Positions 24,583-32,398 are shown, counted from the stretch's first letter. The stretch is 57,540 nt of DNA from an uncultured Clostridia bacterium (GCA_947365965.1 CANAZG010000007.1:1-57540), one strand, 5' to 3'. A program made the numbers and translations. The notes: generated by a model not told the origin, from the sequence alone.

Positions 24583-25245
24583 TCACAGCTTCACTTCCTG
24601 CCGCTGCAGCAGCAGCCACTGGAACGCCACATCCAGCCCAAACGCCGCCAGGGCCGTCATCGCCAGCCACCAGGGCAGCCGCTCCAAATAGGCCGCCAGG
24701 GCTGCGGTGTTGGTCTCGGCCAGGACATCGCCCATGGCTACGCCGGTGAACCCCATGGTCCCCCCTGCCAGGCCGAAGAGGAGCACGATGAAGATGGTGC
24801 CCACCCATCTCCACTTCACCAGCAGGGTCCCTATGATGCTCCCCAGAGCGGAGGACGCAATCAGCAGGCACAGGATGGTGGGGATGCTCCGCAGGCCGAT
24901 GGAGGACACCTCCCCCGGCGCCAGCAGCCACACCAGGCCGCACAGCGCTATGGTCACGGTGATAATCAGCGCCCGGTAGTAGTGGAATCCCAGCAGCACG
25001 TTCCGCCGGGTCTCCCCCATGGCCAGCAGCAGGGGCACATACAGGCTCTGGCTCCCGGTGTTAATCATCATTATGGTGAAAATAGCGGCAAAGCAGAAGA
25101 AGTAGGGCCCCACCGAGGCCAAGGCCTTGAAATCCAGCCCGTCCGCGCCAAATACGACGATCAGCGTGAATACAGCTGTCAGCGCCAGCTCCACCACCGC
25201 GCTCTCACAGGCGTACCGGGTCCAGAAGCGCAGATTCCGTCTCAC
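24583..25245 (-). CDS. ABC-2-type membrane protein (hypothetical permease), GTG start
   Basis: A 220-residue protein with about six membrane segments, beginning with a basic stretch (RRNLRFWTRYACE). The start is GTG at 25245, overlapping the ATPase stop by 4 bases (GTGA) and preceded by GGAGGAGAC; the frame is open further upstream but only as a shadow of the ATPase gene. It is likely the direct permease partner of that ATPase. No substrate motif is visible. Confidence 0.8.
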   Translation of the reverse strand: MRRNLRFWTRYACESAVVELALTAVFTLIVVFGADGLDFKALASVGPYFFCFAAIFTIMMINTGSQSLYVPLLLAMGETRRNVLLGFHYYRALIITVTIALCGLVWLLAPGEVSSIGLRSIPTILCLLIASSALGSIIGTLLVKWRWVGTIFIVLLFGLAGGTMGFTGVAMGDVLAETNTAALAAYLERLPWWLAMTALAAFGLDVAFQWLLLQRQEVKL

Positions 25246-26120
25246 TGTCTGGTCTCCTCCTCCCCACACAGGGCCACAAAGGCCCGCTGGAGGTTCACCG
25301 GCTGCACGGACACATCCCGGCTCTCGTCCACGCTCTGGCCGGGCTTCAGGAACACGGTCACGCCCTTGCTGCGGCCCACGGTCTCCGCGTGGTGGACCTC
25401 CAGGCCCGCCGTGGCCGCGTCCACCTCCTCCGCCTTGCCGCTGACGTGGCGGGCGCTGTCCACAAAGGTCTGGGTGTCCCCCTCCAGGAGGACCTTCCCC
25501 TGGTGGAGGATGATGACCTCCTCCAGGATGTCCGCCGCCTCCTCGATGATGTGGGTGGAGATGACGAAGGTGCGCCCCGAGGCGGCGTACTCCTCCAGCA
25601 GCAGCTTGTAGAACTGCTCCCGGGCCACCACGTCCAGCCCCGCCACCGGCTCGTCCAGGAAGGTGTAGGGGGCCTTGGAGCACAGGGCCACAATGATGGT
25701 TATCATGGACAGCATCCCCTTGCTCATCTTCCCCAGCTTCTTCTTCACGTTCAGCTCAAAGAGCGACACCAGCCGGGCCTCCATGTCCCTGTCCCAGCTC
25801 TCGTAATAGGTGGCGGCGATGCGCAGGTACTCCTTGGCCTTCATGGACGCCAGACCGCTCTCCGCGTTGGCGTTCAGCTCCCGGGAAAAGCACAGCTTCT
25901 CCAGGCTCCTCCGGTTCTCCCACACCCCCTGGCCGTCCAGGGAGATCTCGCCCCGGGTGGCCGGGTTCTGGGCGGTGAGGATGGACAGCAGGGTGGTCTT
26001 CCCCGCGCCGTTGCGGCCGATGAGGCCGTAGATCTTCCCAGGCTGAAGCTCCAGGCTCACGTCCTGAAGCACGTCCCTGCCGGAGTAGGTCTTCACAATA
26101 TCCTTACAAATGAGGCTCAT
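25242..26120 (-). CDS. ABC transporter ATP-binding protein
   Basis: A 292-residue ATPase subunit. Walker A is GRNGAGKTT (35-43), the signature region is KMSKGM (131-136), the SKGM variant common in ABC-2 exporters, Walker B plus catalytic Glu is FLDEP, and the switch His is in STHIIEEA. A C-terminal extension of about 90 residues follows the core. The gene overlaps gntR upstream and the permease downstream by 4 bases each, so all are translationally coupled. In YtrA-type systems these transporters respond to cell-envelope stress or antibiotics; that role is inferred only from gene order. Confidence 0.95.
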   Translation of the reverse strand: MSLICKDIVKTYSGRDVLQDVSLELQPGKIYGLIGRNGAGKTTLLSILTAQNPATRGEISLDGQGVWENRRSLEKLCFSRELNANAESGLASMKAKEYLRIAATYYESWDRDMEARLVSLFELNVKKKLGKMSKGMLSMITIIVALCSKAPYTFLDEPVAGLDVVAREQFYKLLLEEYAASGRTFVISTHIIEEAADILEEVIILHQGKVLLEGDTQTFVDSARHVSGKAEEVDAATAGLEVHHAETVGRSKGVTVFLKPGQSVDESRDVSVQPVNLQRAFVALCGEEETRQ

Positions 26121-26482
26121 ATGCTTCTCTCTCCTATCATGTTCAGTAGTTCCTCCCGGGATATGCCCAGGCTCCTGGCCTCCGCCAGCAGCGGGGCCAG
26201 ATGGTTCTCCGCGAAGGCGGCCTTCCGCTTGGCCAGGATCCGCTCCCTGGCCCCGCTGGACACGAACATGCCAATCCCCCGCCGCTTGTAGAGAATGCCC
26301 TCGTCCACCAGCAGCCCCACCCCCTTGGCCGCCGTGGCCGGATTGATGGTGTAGAGCTTGGCCAGCTCGTTGGTGCTGGGGACCTGCTCCTCCTCCAGAA
26401 GGATCCCCCGCAGTATGTCCGTCTCGATCATCTCGCTGATCTGGAGGTAGATGGACTTCTGCTCTGTCAGGCGCTCATTCAA
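26117..26482 (-). CDS. GntR-family regulator, YtrA subfamily
   Basis: A 121-residue repressor-type protein. The winged HTH covers residues 8-75 (YLQISEMIETDILRG, EEEQVPSTNELAKLYTINPATAAKGV, LVDEGILYKRRGIGMFV). The short C-terminal helix region without a ligand domain is typical of YtrA. It is the first gene of the operon and should control it: a perfect 9-bp inverted repeat sits just downstream of the -10 box. Confidence 0.94.
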   Translation of the reverse strand: MNERLTEQKSIYLQISEMIETDILRGILLEEEQVPSTNELAKLYTINPATAAKGVGLLVDEGILYKRRGIGMFVSSGARERILAKRKAAFAENHLAPLLAEARSLGISREELLNMIGERSI

Positions 26483-26514
26483 AAACCGCTCCTCCTTCCT
26501 TGATCGGTCAAGTG

Positions 26515-26536
26515 GTTAATTACTTGTGTAATTAAC
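26515..26536 (-). promoter_or_regulatory. Operator of the GntR-ABC operon
   Basis: GTTAATTAC-ACAA-GTAATTAAC on the minus strand: perfect 9-bp arms around 4 bases. It begins at the end of the -10 element and covers the expected transcript start, an arrangement that fits autorepression by the YtrA-like protein. Confidence 0.8.
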
Positions 26537-26563
26537 TATATAGCATATGCGGCAATTTGTCAA
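26535..26563 (-). promoter_or_regulatory. Promoter of the GntR-ABC operon
   Basis: Minus strand: TTGACA (26558-26563), 17-base spacer, TATAGT (26535-26540). Confidence 0.88.
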
Positions 26564-26677
26564 GGGGGGATGAGAAAAAAAGAGGGACCTCCGGCGGCGC
26601 AGCATTCCGGAAATCCCAGCGCACAGGCAGGGGTGCTCACCACGCGCCCCCCGATGTAATCCTCGGGATAAACAGAG

Positions 26678-26705
26678 GAAGCGCTCCCCCTGGGGGGAGC
26701 GCTTC
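26678..26705 (-). terminator. Hairpin behind the zinc-ribbon gene
   Basis: A long GC-rich hairpin (GAAGCGCTCCCCC and complement) lies 17 bases after the stop on the minus strand, followed by CTCTGTTTA. The T tract is weak. The 110 bases between this hairpin and the GntR promoter hold nothing recognised. Confidence 0.6.
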
Positions 26706-26721
26706 GCAATCAGCAATTTAA

Positions 26722-27000
26722 TCAGCCCTGCTCACGCATCTTGGCGAAGCAGTCGCTGCAATAGACCGGACGGTCGCTCTTGGGCTCGAAGGGCACACGG
26801 GCCTCGCCGCCGCAGTTGGCGCAGGTGGCGGTGAAGTACTCGCGGGGACCGCGGGCGGCGTTCTTGCGAGCGTCGCGGCAGGTCTTGCAGCGCTGGGGCT
26901 CGTTCTGGAAACCGCGCTCGGCGTAGAACTCCTGCTCGCCGGCGGTGAAAACGAACTCCTGACCGCACTCCTTGCAAACTAAGGTCTTGTCTTCGTACAT
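26722..27000 (-). CDS. Small zinc-ribbon protein
   Basis: A 92-residue protein with four CxxC pairs: CKECG (start), CKTC, CANCG and CSDC, enough for two zinc ribbons. The N-terminal part (LVCKECGQEFVFTAGEQEFYAERGF, NEPQRCKTCR) is the probable zinc-binding domain often annotated zf-trcl; the second (ATCANCGGEARVPFEP, PVYCSDCF) is a CxxC-x-CxxC ribbon common in Clostridia. The function is not established; it may bind nucleic acid or zinc. It lies 40 bases downstream of sigH on the same strand and may be co-transcribed with it. Confidence 0.88.
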   Translation of the reverse strand: MYEDKTLVCKECGQEFVFTAGEQEFYAERGFQNEPQRCKTCRDARKNAARGPREYFTATCANCGGEARVPFEPKSDRPVYCSDCFAKMREQG

Positions 27001-27040
27001 GATTTTACCCTCTCTTTGAATAGAAAAAAATATATTGCGT

Positions 27041-27673
27041 TCAGCCTTTGCTGAAATCGCCGGAAATAAGGTGCCGTGCTGCCTTGCGGCGGATGCGCTG
27101 CACGGCGTTGTCCACCGACTTGGGGGACCGTGAAACCGCTTCGGCCATTTCCTGGATGGTCAGACCGTCTAAATAGTACCCCAAGATCTTCGCCTCGAAC
27201 TGGGACAACTGCTTGCAAACATCACTTAACGTGTCCTGTGCGCCCTCCCTGCCAATAATCAGGTCCTCGGGGTTTGATTGGGAGACCGCACCGCAGATGG
27301 AGGTATGACTATCAAAGAAGGGTATTTCAAGGGGAACCGACTGGTTAAGCGGCGTGTGCTTGTCGCGGGCGGCGGCCCGGACCGCAGAATACAGCCGGTT
27401 GCGGATACATCTTTCTGCGAAGGTGCGGAAGCTCGCCCGTTTTTCTTCATCAAATTCCCGCACTGCGTATATCAGGCCGATCATGCCCTCCTGGATTAAA
27501 TCGTCGCTGTCCCCTCCCGCCAGATAGTAGGGCCGGGCCAGCTTGCGGACCAGACGGTGATATCGCTTGACCAGAGTTTCCTCCGCCTCCCGGTCCCCAT
27601 CCCGGGCCAGGGCGCAGAGACGCTCGTCCGGCAGGGCCTCATTGGCGTTGCTTTGGGCTTCGTTGATCGACAT
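27041..27673 (-). CDS. sigH: RNA polymerase sigma-H factor (early sporulation)
   Basis: A 210-residue sigma-70-family protein matching SigH/Spo0H in length and order. Region 2 is DSDDLIQEGMIGLIYAVREFDEEKRASFRTFAERCIRNRL (in two parts), and region 4 is FEAKILGYYLDGLTIQEMAEAVSRSP with KSVDNAVQRIRRK. SigH turns on early sporulation genes and can activate spo0A. The ATG has no ribosome-binding site: a promoter-like TTGACA-18-TATAAT ends only 4 bases before it, so the mRNA may be leaderless. The zinc-ribbon gene follows and glmM lies upstream. Confidence 0.92.
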   Translation of the reverse strand: MSINEAQSNANEALPDERLCALARDGDREAEETLVKRYHRLVRKLARPYYLAGGDSDDLIQEGMIGLIYAVREFDEEKRASFRTFAERCIRNRLYSAVRAAARDKHTPLNQSVPLEIPFFDSHTSICGAVSQSNPEDLIIGREGAQDTLSDVCKQLSQFEAKILGYYLDGLTIQEMAEAVSRSPKSVDNAVQRIRRKAARHLISGDFSKG

Positions 27674-27677
27674 GTCT

Positions 27678-27707
27678 ATTATACCTAGTTTCCCTTGCTC
27701 TTGTCAA
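27678..27707 (-). promoter_or_regulatory. Promoter abutting the sigH start codon
   Basis: Minus strand: TTGACA (27702-27707), 18-base spacer, TATAAT (27678-27683). The start codon begins at 27673, within the expected transcript start zone. Confidence 0.75.
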
Positions 27708-27737
27708 GTAAATATTAAAAATTTATGAATTGATTCT

Positions 27738-29093
27738 TCATATTTTTAGCGTTTTCACCAATTCAGCCAGACGGCCCGCGCATTCCTCGGCCTGCTGGAC
27801 GGTTTTTGCCTCCACCATGACCCGAACCAGGGGCTCCGTGCCGGAGGGGCGCACCAGCACCCGGCCGTCGCCGCCCAGCGCCTCCTCCTCCCTGCGGATG
27901 GCCTCCTGGAGCTCCTGGGAGGCCATGACCGCCTCCTTCAGCCCCGGCTGATTGGCCAGCTCCACATTAATGAGGGTCTGGGGATAGGTTGGGCAGATGG
28001 AGGCCAGCTCGGAGGCGGGCCTGCCGCTGCGCTTGAGGACCTGGAGGAATTGCAGAGCGGTCAGCTGGCCGTCGCCGGTGGTGGCGTAGTCGGTAAAGAT
28101 GGTGTGGCCCGACTGCTCTCCGCCGATACGGTAGCCGAACTCCAGCATCTTCTCCAGCACGTTCCGGTCCCCCACAGGCGTGCAGATGAGGCGGATGTTG
28201 TTTTTGTTGCAGAACTCATGGAGGCCCAGATTGCTCATGACCGTGCCCACGATGGTGCGGCCGGTGAGCAGGCCCTGGTCCCTCATACTGAGGCCGCACA
28301 CGGCCATGGTCTTGTCGCCGTCCACCACGTTCCCCTTCTCGTCGATCATCAGGCATCGGTCCGCGTCGCCGTCAAAGGCAATGCCCAGATCGTACCGGCC
28401 GGCGGTGACCATGGCGGCCAGGCTGTCCAGGTGGGTGGAGCCGCACTGGAGGTTGATGTTCACGCCGTTGGGCTTTTTGTGGATGAAGTCGGCCTCGATC
28501 TCAAAGCCGGCGAAGAGGTCCGGGGCCGTGGCGGCGGCGGCGCCGTTGGCGCAGTCGATGAGCACCCGCAGTCCGCCCAGATCGTCCTGGACCGTGGCGG
28601 CCAGATGCTTGATGTACTCGTATTTGAGGTTCTTCATGCCGTGGATCCGCTTGCCGATGTCCCCGCCCTTCTTGATGGGCATGGGGTCCGGGGAGAGGAT
28701 CTTGGCCTCCACCCGTTCCTCCAGTGCGTCGGAGAGCTTGTAGCCCCGGCTGTTGAAGACCTTGATGCCGTTGTGCTCAAAGGGGTTGTGGCTGGCGGAG
28801 ATGACCACGCCCGCGTCCGCCTCCACCTTGATGGTGAGGTAGGCCACCGCCGGGGTGGGGATGGTGCCCAGGGGCATCACGTCGCCGCCCACGGAGGTGA
28901 TGCCGGCAATCAGCGCGCCCTCCAGCATGTCTGAGGAGATGCGGGTGTCCATGCCGATGGTGATGAGAGGCGGCGCGCCCTTCTCCTCTGTCAGCACCTG
29001 CGTTACCGCCTGCCCTACCCGGTAGGCCAGCTCCGCCGTCAGGTTCTCGCCTACGATCCCTCGAATGCCGTCCGTTCCAAAAAGCTTACCCAT
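27738..29093 (-). CDS. glmM: Phosphoglucosamine mutase
   Basis: Interconverts glucosamine-6-phosphate and glucosamine-1-phosphate for UDP-GlcNAc and peptidoglycan synthesis. Length 451. It begins GKLFGTDGIRGIVGENL. The phosphoserine loop is VVISASHNPFEHNGIKVF (catalytic Ser in SASHNP), the metal loop DGDADRC, the sugar loop GGEQSGH and the phosphate site RPSGTEPLVRV. All four are intact. A palindromic repeat lies 37 bases upstream of the start. Confidence 0.98.
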   Translation of the reverse strand: MGKLFGTDGIRGIVGENLTAELAYRVGQAVTQVLTEEKGAPPLITIGMDTRISSDMLEGALIAGITSVGGDVMPLGTIPTPAVAYLTIKVEADAGVVISASHNPFEHNGIKVFNSRGYKLSDALEERVEAKILSPDPMPIKKGGDIGKRIHGMKNLKYEYIKHLAATVQDDLGGLRVLIDCANGAAAATAPDLFAGFEIEADFIHKKPNGVNINLQCGSTHLDSLAAMVTAGRYDLGIAFDGDADRCLMIDEKGNVVDGDKTMAVCGLSMRDQGLLTGRTIVGTVMSNLGLHEFCNKNNIRLICTPVGDRNVLEKMLEFGYRIGGEQSGHTIFTDYATTGDGQLTALQFLQVLKRSGRPASELASICPTYPQTLINVELANQPGLKEAVMASQELQEAIRREEEALGGDGRVLVRPSGTEPLVRVMVEAKTVQQAEECAGRLAELVKTLKI

Positions 29094-29129
29094 AACTGCT
29101 GTGCTCCTCGCTTGCTTTGTTTAGTAGTC

Positions 29130-29172
29130 ATTCTTTTTCTTGAAAGAAAAAGAATCAAAAAGAACTTTTAGA
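29130..29172 (+). repeat. Dispersed palindrome-plus-tail repeat, copy 3
   Basis: ATTCTTTTTCTT, loop GA, AAGAAAAAGAAT, then CAAAAAGAACTTTTAGA. It lies upstream of glmM and forms the left border of the module ending at copy 4 (29979-30021, inverted). Confidence 0.88.
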
Positions 29173-29220
29173 GAGGGTATTCCCCAAAAATCCCTTTTAC
29201 AAAATATGATGATTTATGGT

Positions 29221-29366
29221 TGCAGGGGTCAGCATCGCTTGCCCGCACCACTGGATCCGCTGGAGGCCTCCGGTAGAACATATTGTAGGGGCGAGCATTG
29301 CTCGCCCGTTCTATCGACACCAACCAGCGGCGCGGGGGAAGCGGGCGAGCAATGCTCGCCCCTACA
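29221..29366 (+). repeat. REP-like palindrome array
   Basis: Two good copies of GGGGCGAGCATTGCTCGCCC with TGTA/TACA edges lie at 29284-29308 and, inverted, at 29342-29366. A degenerate copy lies at 29221-29246. CCGCTGGAGGCCT at about 29253 is shared with the pair at 3352-3485. The last copy supplies the stop codon of the XRE gene at 29362. Confidence 0.75.
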
Positions 29367-29580
29367 CCCCGTCCTCGTCTGAAATCCATTCTACTAGATC
29401 CCCCGGCTGGCAGTGGAGGATGCCACATACTACGCCCAAACTCTCTAGTGCAATCGCAATATTTCCACTCCGCATTTTTTGCAGCGTCCCCTCTGCTAAT
29501 ACCTTTTCCTGCCGCAGGCGATAACTGGAATAACCCGCAGCTTTTAGCTCTGCTAATATATTTACTTTATATCGTAACAT
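29362..29580 (-). CDS. Small XRE-family regulator
   Basis: A 72-residue Cro/C1-type HTH protein: VNILAELKAAGYSSYRLRQEK, EGTLQKMRSGNIAIALESLGVVCGIL and the family ending CQPGDLVEWI (split here for length). The start has AAGGAA 6 bases upstream. The TAG stop comes from the edge of a REP-like palindrome, so the C-terminus may have been fixed by the repeat. It diverges from the DUF6809-like gene, and an inverted repeat between them is a likely operator. Confidence 0.88.
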   Translation of the reverse strand: MLRYKVNILAELKAAGYSSYRLRQEKVLAEGTLQKMRSGNIAIALESLGVVCGILHCQPGDLVEWISDEDGV

Positions 29581-29600
29581 ACATAATTCCTTATACTAAC

Positions 29601-29621
29601 TTTTATGAGCATCTCATAAAA
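29601..29621. promoter_or_regulatory. Inverted-repeat operator between XRE and the divergent gene
   Basis: TTTTATGAG-CAT-CTCATAAAA, perfect 9-bp arms, placed just upstream of the -35 of the plus-strand promoter and near the XRE start. A further half site (TCTCACAAAAA) lies at about 29662. It probably binds the XRE protein. Confidence 0.65.
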
Positions 29622-29626
29622 ATGTG

Positions 29627-29654
29627 TTGACATTCTCGACATCGCGTGTATAAT
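29627..29654 (+). promoter_or_regulatory. Promoter of the DUF6809-like gene
   Basis: TTGACA, 16-base spacer, TATAAT, 31 bases before the start codon. Confidence 0.8.
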
Positions 29655-29685
29655 AATGGTATCTCACAAAAAGGAGTATATACCC

Positions 29686-29952
29686 ATGAACGAATTAATG
29701 CAAGCTCTGTATACCTATTTAATTGACTATCAGCTGGAGGACTACTACGGCCAGACGGAGTATGAGGTCCGGCGGAAGAAGCGGGACCAGATTGGCCGTC
29801 AGCTGTGGGAGCAGCTGGTGCCGGAACAGCGGGAGCTGTTGGAGGCGCTCCAGCGGGCCTATGACTGCACCCAGCTGTCGGAGCTGGAGGCCATGTTCCT
29901 TGCAAGCTTTGACCAGTGCAAGGCCCTGGCGCTCACCCACGCGGCCCCGTAA
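29686..29952 (+). CDS. Small helical protein, DUF6809-like
   Basis: An 88-residue protein, mostly helical and charged: LYTYLIDYQLEDYYGQTEY, then RRKKRDQIGRQLWEQLVPEQ and a final LEAMFLASFDQCKALAL. The pattern resembles the DUF6809 family of small Firmicute proteins; this is a judgement by eye. AAAGGAG precedes the ATG, and an upstream in-frame ATG at 29656 has none. It is expressed from its own promoter opposite the XRE regulator. Function unknown. Confidence 0.7.
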   Translation: MNELMQALYTYLIDYQLEDYYGQTEYEVRRKKRDQIGRQLWEQLVPEQRELLEALQRAYDCTQLSELEAMFLASFDQCKALALTHAAP

Positions 29953-29978
29953 GCCGCAGAGCAGCCGGGATATCCCCC

Positions 29979-30021
29979 TCTAAAAGTTCTTTTTGATCCT
30001 TTTTCTTTCAAGAAAAAGGAT
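29979..30021 (-). repeat. Dispersed palindrome-plus-tail repeat, copy 4 (inverted)
   Basis: Reverse orientation relative to copies 1-3: the tail complement, then ATCCTTTTTCTT, loop TC, AAGAAAAAGGAT. The 17-base tail is identical to copies 2 and 3. It lies between the DUF6809-like gene and the ruvB stop. Confidence 0.88.
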
Positions 30022-30027
30022 GATTAC

Positions 30028-31083
30028 TTAAAAGCTGATCTGCTCCATAGCGCCCCCGGGGACGCTCAGCCCCAGATGCTGGTAGGCTTTCGCGGTGACG
30101 CACCGGCCCCGGGGGGTGCGGGTCAGAAAGCCGATCTGCATCAGATAGGGCTCGTACACGTCCTCCAGGGTCACCGCCTCCTCATTGATGGTGGCGGCCA
30201 GGGTCTCCAGGCCCACCGGACCGCCGCCGTAGTACTCGATCACGGCCCGGAGCATCCGGCGGTCGATGTTGTCCAGGCCCAGGCGGTCCACCTCCAGGGC
30301 TGTGAGGGCCTTGTCCGAGAGCTCCTTGGTAATCACGCCGTCCCCCACCACCTGGGCGAAGTCCCGCACCCGGCGAAGCATCCGGTTAGCGATACGGGGT
30401 GTGCCCCGGCTGCGGCAGGCGATCTCCATAGCCCCGTCGGGCTCAATGGGCGCGTCCAGGATGCCGGCGGACCGGGTGACGATCAAGGCCAGCTCCTGGG
30501 GCGTGTACAGCTCCAGCCGCAGGGTCACGCCGAATCGGTCCCGGAGGGGCGCGGAGAGCTGGCCGGCCCGGGTGGTGGCCCCGATGAGGGTGAATTTGGG
30601 CAGGTCCAGGCGGATGGAGTTGGCCGAGGGGCCCTTGCCGATGATGATGTCGATGGCAAAATCCTCCATGGCCGGGTACAGCACCTCCTCCACCGAGCGG
30701 TTGAGGCGGTGGATCTCGTCCACAAACAGGATGTCGTTCTCGTTGAGGTTAGTCAGCAGGGCCGCCAGATCCCCGGCCTTCTCAATGGCCGGGCCGGAGG
30801 TGATGCGGACATTGACTCCCATCTCATTGGCAATGATGCCGGACAGGGTGGTCTTGCCCAGCCCCGGGGGGCCGTGGAGCAGGACGTGGTCCAGAGGCTC
30901 GGAGCGCATCTTGGCGGCCTGGATGAACACCTCCAGGTTGCCCTTTGCCTTCTCCTGGCCGATGTACTCCCGGAGGGCTTTGGGCCGCAGGGAGTACTCG
31001 TTCTCATCCTCCCGGGTGAGGGTGGTGGCCACCAGGGGCTCCTCCTCCACCAGGGGCTCCCTGCCGGAAAAATCAATGCTCAC
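30028..31083 (-). CDS. ruvB: Holliday junction branch migration ATPase RuvB
   Basis: The motor of the RuvAB complex; 351 residues. Walker A is [10 protein letters not shown], Walker B DEIHRLN, sensor 1 LIGATTRAG, and the C-terminal winged helix has RTPRGRCVT. It begins with [12 protein letters not shown]. It follows ruvA after 13 bases in the order ruvC-ruvA-ruvB. Confidence 0.98.
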   Translation of the reverse strand: MSIDFSGREPLVEEEPLVATTLTREDENEYSLRPKALREYIGQEKAKGNLEVFIQAAKMRSEPLDHVLLHGPPGLGKTTLSGIIANEMGVNVRITSGPAIEKAGDLAALLTNLNENDILFVDEIHRLNRSVEEVLYPAMEDFAIDIIIGKGPSANSIRLDLPKFTLIGATTRAGQLSAPLRDRFGVTLRLELYTPQELALIVTRSAGILDAPIEPDGAMEIACRSRGTPRIANRMLRRVRDFAQVVGDGVITKELSDKALTALEVDRLGLDNIDRRMLRAVIEYYGGGPVGLETLAATINEEAVTLEDVYEPYLMQIGFLTRTPRGRCVTAKAYQHLGLSVPGGAMEQISF

Positions 31084-31096
31084 CGTTCACGCCCCC

Positions 31097-31702
31097 TCAC
31101 TTCACCATGTTTTTCAGGGCCAGACGGATTACCTGCTCCAGGCTCTGGCTCTCAATGTCGATGCCCTTGAGGGCCACGTTGATCTCCGCCTGGGAGTAGC
31201 CCAGCACCGCCAGGGCGGCGGAGGCCTCGCTGAGCTTGTTCTGGGGGATGATGGTCACGGCGGGGCCGGCCACGCTCTCCCCAGAGCCGGACACGGTCTG
31301 GCCCTTGGCCAGCTTGTCCTTCAGCTCCAGAATGATCCGCTGGGCAATGCGCTTGCCCACGCCGGGGGCGCGGGTGAGGGACTTCTCGTCCCCGGTGATG
31401 ATGCTCATGGCCAGATCCGTGGGCGCGGAGGAGGAGAGGATGGCCAGGGCGGCCTTGGGCCCCACGCCGGAGACGGAGATCAGCTGCTGGAAGAGCTTGA
31501 GCTCCTCCCGCCCGGCAAAGCCGTAGAGGTCCATGGCGTCCTCCCGGACGCTGAGGTAGGTGAAGAGCTTGACCTTGTCCCCCTTCTTGATCTGGGAGAG
31601 GGTGTAGGCCGTGGTGCGGCAGGCGTAGCCCACGCCGCCGCAGTCGATCACCGCCAGATAGGGCTCCACATGGGCCACGGTTCCGGAAACATAGTAGTAC
31701 AT
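31097..31702 (-). CDS. ruvA: Holliday junction DNA-binding protein RuvA
   Basis: A 201-residue protein that binds four-way junctions as a tetramer and loads RuvB. The N-terminal OB domain starts MYYYVSGTVAHVEPYLAVID. Two helix-hairpin-helix motifs follow (LISVSGVGPKAALAIL and LTRAPGVGKRIAQRII), and a C-terminal three-helix domain (EASAALAVLGYSQAEINVAL) contacts RuvB. Confidence 0.98.
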   Translation of the reverse strand: MYYYVSGTVAHVEPYLAVIDCGGVGYACRTTAYTLSQIKKGDKVKLFTYLSVREDAMDLYGFAGREELKLFQQLISVSGVGPKAALAILSSSAPTDLAMSIITGDEKSLTRAPGVGKRIAQRIILELKDKLAKGQTVSGSGESVAGPAVTIIPQNKLSEASAALAVLGYSQAEINVALKGIDIESQSLEQVIRLALKNMVK

Positions 31703-31711
31703 ACAATCTCC

Positions 31712-32233
31712 TTATCGGGTGTCGTATCGCCTGGGGTCAAAGACCCGTTCCATGTTGAGCAGGCTGGTGGCGCTGCGGCCGTGGCAGATGGCGATCGCCA
31801 GCGCGTCGGCGGCGTCGTCCGGGCGGGGGATCTCCTTCATCTTCAAAAGCCGCTGGGTCATGAGCATGACCTGCCGCTTGTCCGCGCCGCCGTAGCCCGC
31901 CACGGCCTGCTTGACCTGCATGGGGGTATACTCGAACACCGGCACCCCGGACCGCTCCGCCTCCAGCAGGATCACTCCCCTGCCGTGGGCCACGGCAATG
32001 CCGGTGGTGATATTTTTTGAGAAGAACAGCTCCTCCACCGCCATCTCGTCGGGCTTGAACTGGTCAAGGAGCTGGTTCATGTCCTGGGAGATCTGGTAGA
32101 GGCGGGTGGACAGGGGCAGGCCCGCCGGGGTGGTAATCACACCGTAGCGGAGCAGCCGGGAGCGGGCGCGTTCCGCCTCCACCAGCCCAAAGCCGATGGT
32201 GGCCACGCCGGGGTCTATGCCTAATATGCGCAT
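31712..32233 (-). CDS. ruvC: Holliday junction resolvase RuvC
   Basis: A 173-residue endonuclease that cuts Holliday junctions. The acidic catalytic residues are visible: Asp7 in MRILGIDPG, Glu in MAVEELFF, and the final pair in RPDDAADALAIA. The start at 32233 is chosen because AAGGAG precedes it; ten upstream residues are in frame but look untranslated. First gene of the ruvCAB operon. Confidence 0.97.
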   Translation of the reverse strand: MRILGIDPGVATIGFGLVEAERARSRLLRYGVITTPAGLPLSTRLYQISQDMNQLLDQFKPDEMAVEELFFSKNITTGIAVAHGRGVILLEAERSGVPVFEYTPMQVKQAVAGYGGADKRQVMLMTQRLLKMKEIPRPDDAADALAIAICHGRSATSLLNMERVFDPRRYDTR

Positions 32234-32272
32234 GGGGGCGGCTCCTTTTTCATACTGCTCCATATTCTAACA

Positions 32273-32320
32273 TCTGTATGATAAAAAAACAAGCTGATTT
32301 TTTTGCAAAAATCAGCTTGT
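32273..32320 (-). terminator. Terminator of the S66-family gene
   Basis: A perfect 14-bp stem (ACAAGCTGATTTTT with complement, 4-base loop) is followed on the minus strand by TTTTTTTAT. It lies about 150 bases behind the S66 stop and just before ruvC. Confidence 0.85.
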
Positions 32321-32360
32321 ATGATGCTTGCCCCTGCTCCGTATTTCAGGTTAAAGGCGC

Positions 32361-32398
32361 TCTAAAGTTTTTCTTTTTCTTTGTTCACAAACAAAAAG
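32361..32398 (-). repeat. Dispersed palindrome-plus-tail repeat, copy 5 (diverged)
   Basis: TCTAAAGTTTTT then CTTTTTCTTTGT, loop TC, ACAAACAAAAAG: 12-bp arms with one mismatch. Same orientation as copy 4. It lies downstream of the S66-family gene. Confidence 0.6.

Noticed and set aside
25242..26120. Non-canonical ABC signature (SKGM instead of LSGGQ)
   Set aside because: SKGM-type signatures are common in ABC-2 exporters of this type, so this is not a defect.
29140..29382. Small plus-strand frames with repeated GEHCSP / GEQCSP peptides
   Set aside because: They are translations of the REP-like palindromes, and similar peptides occur at 3334-3519 for the same reason.
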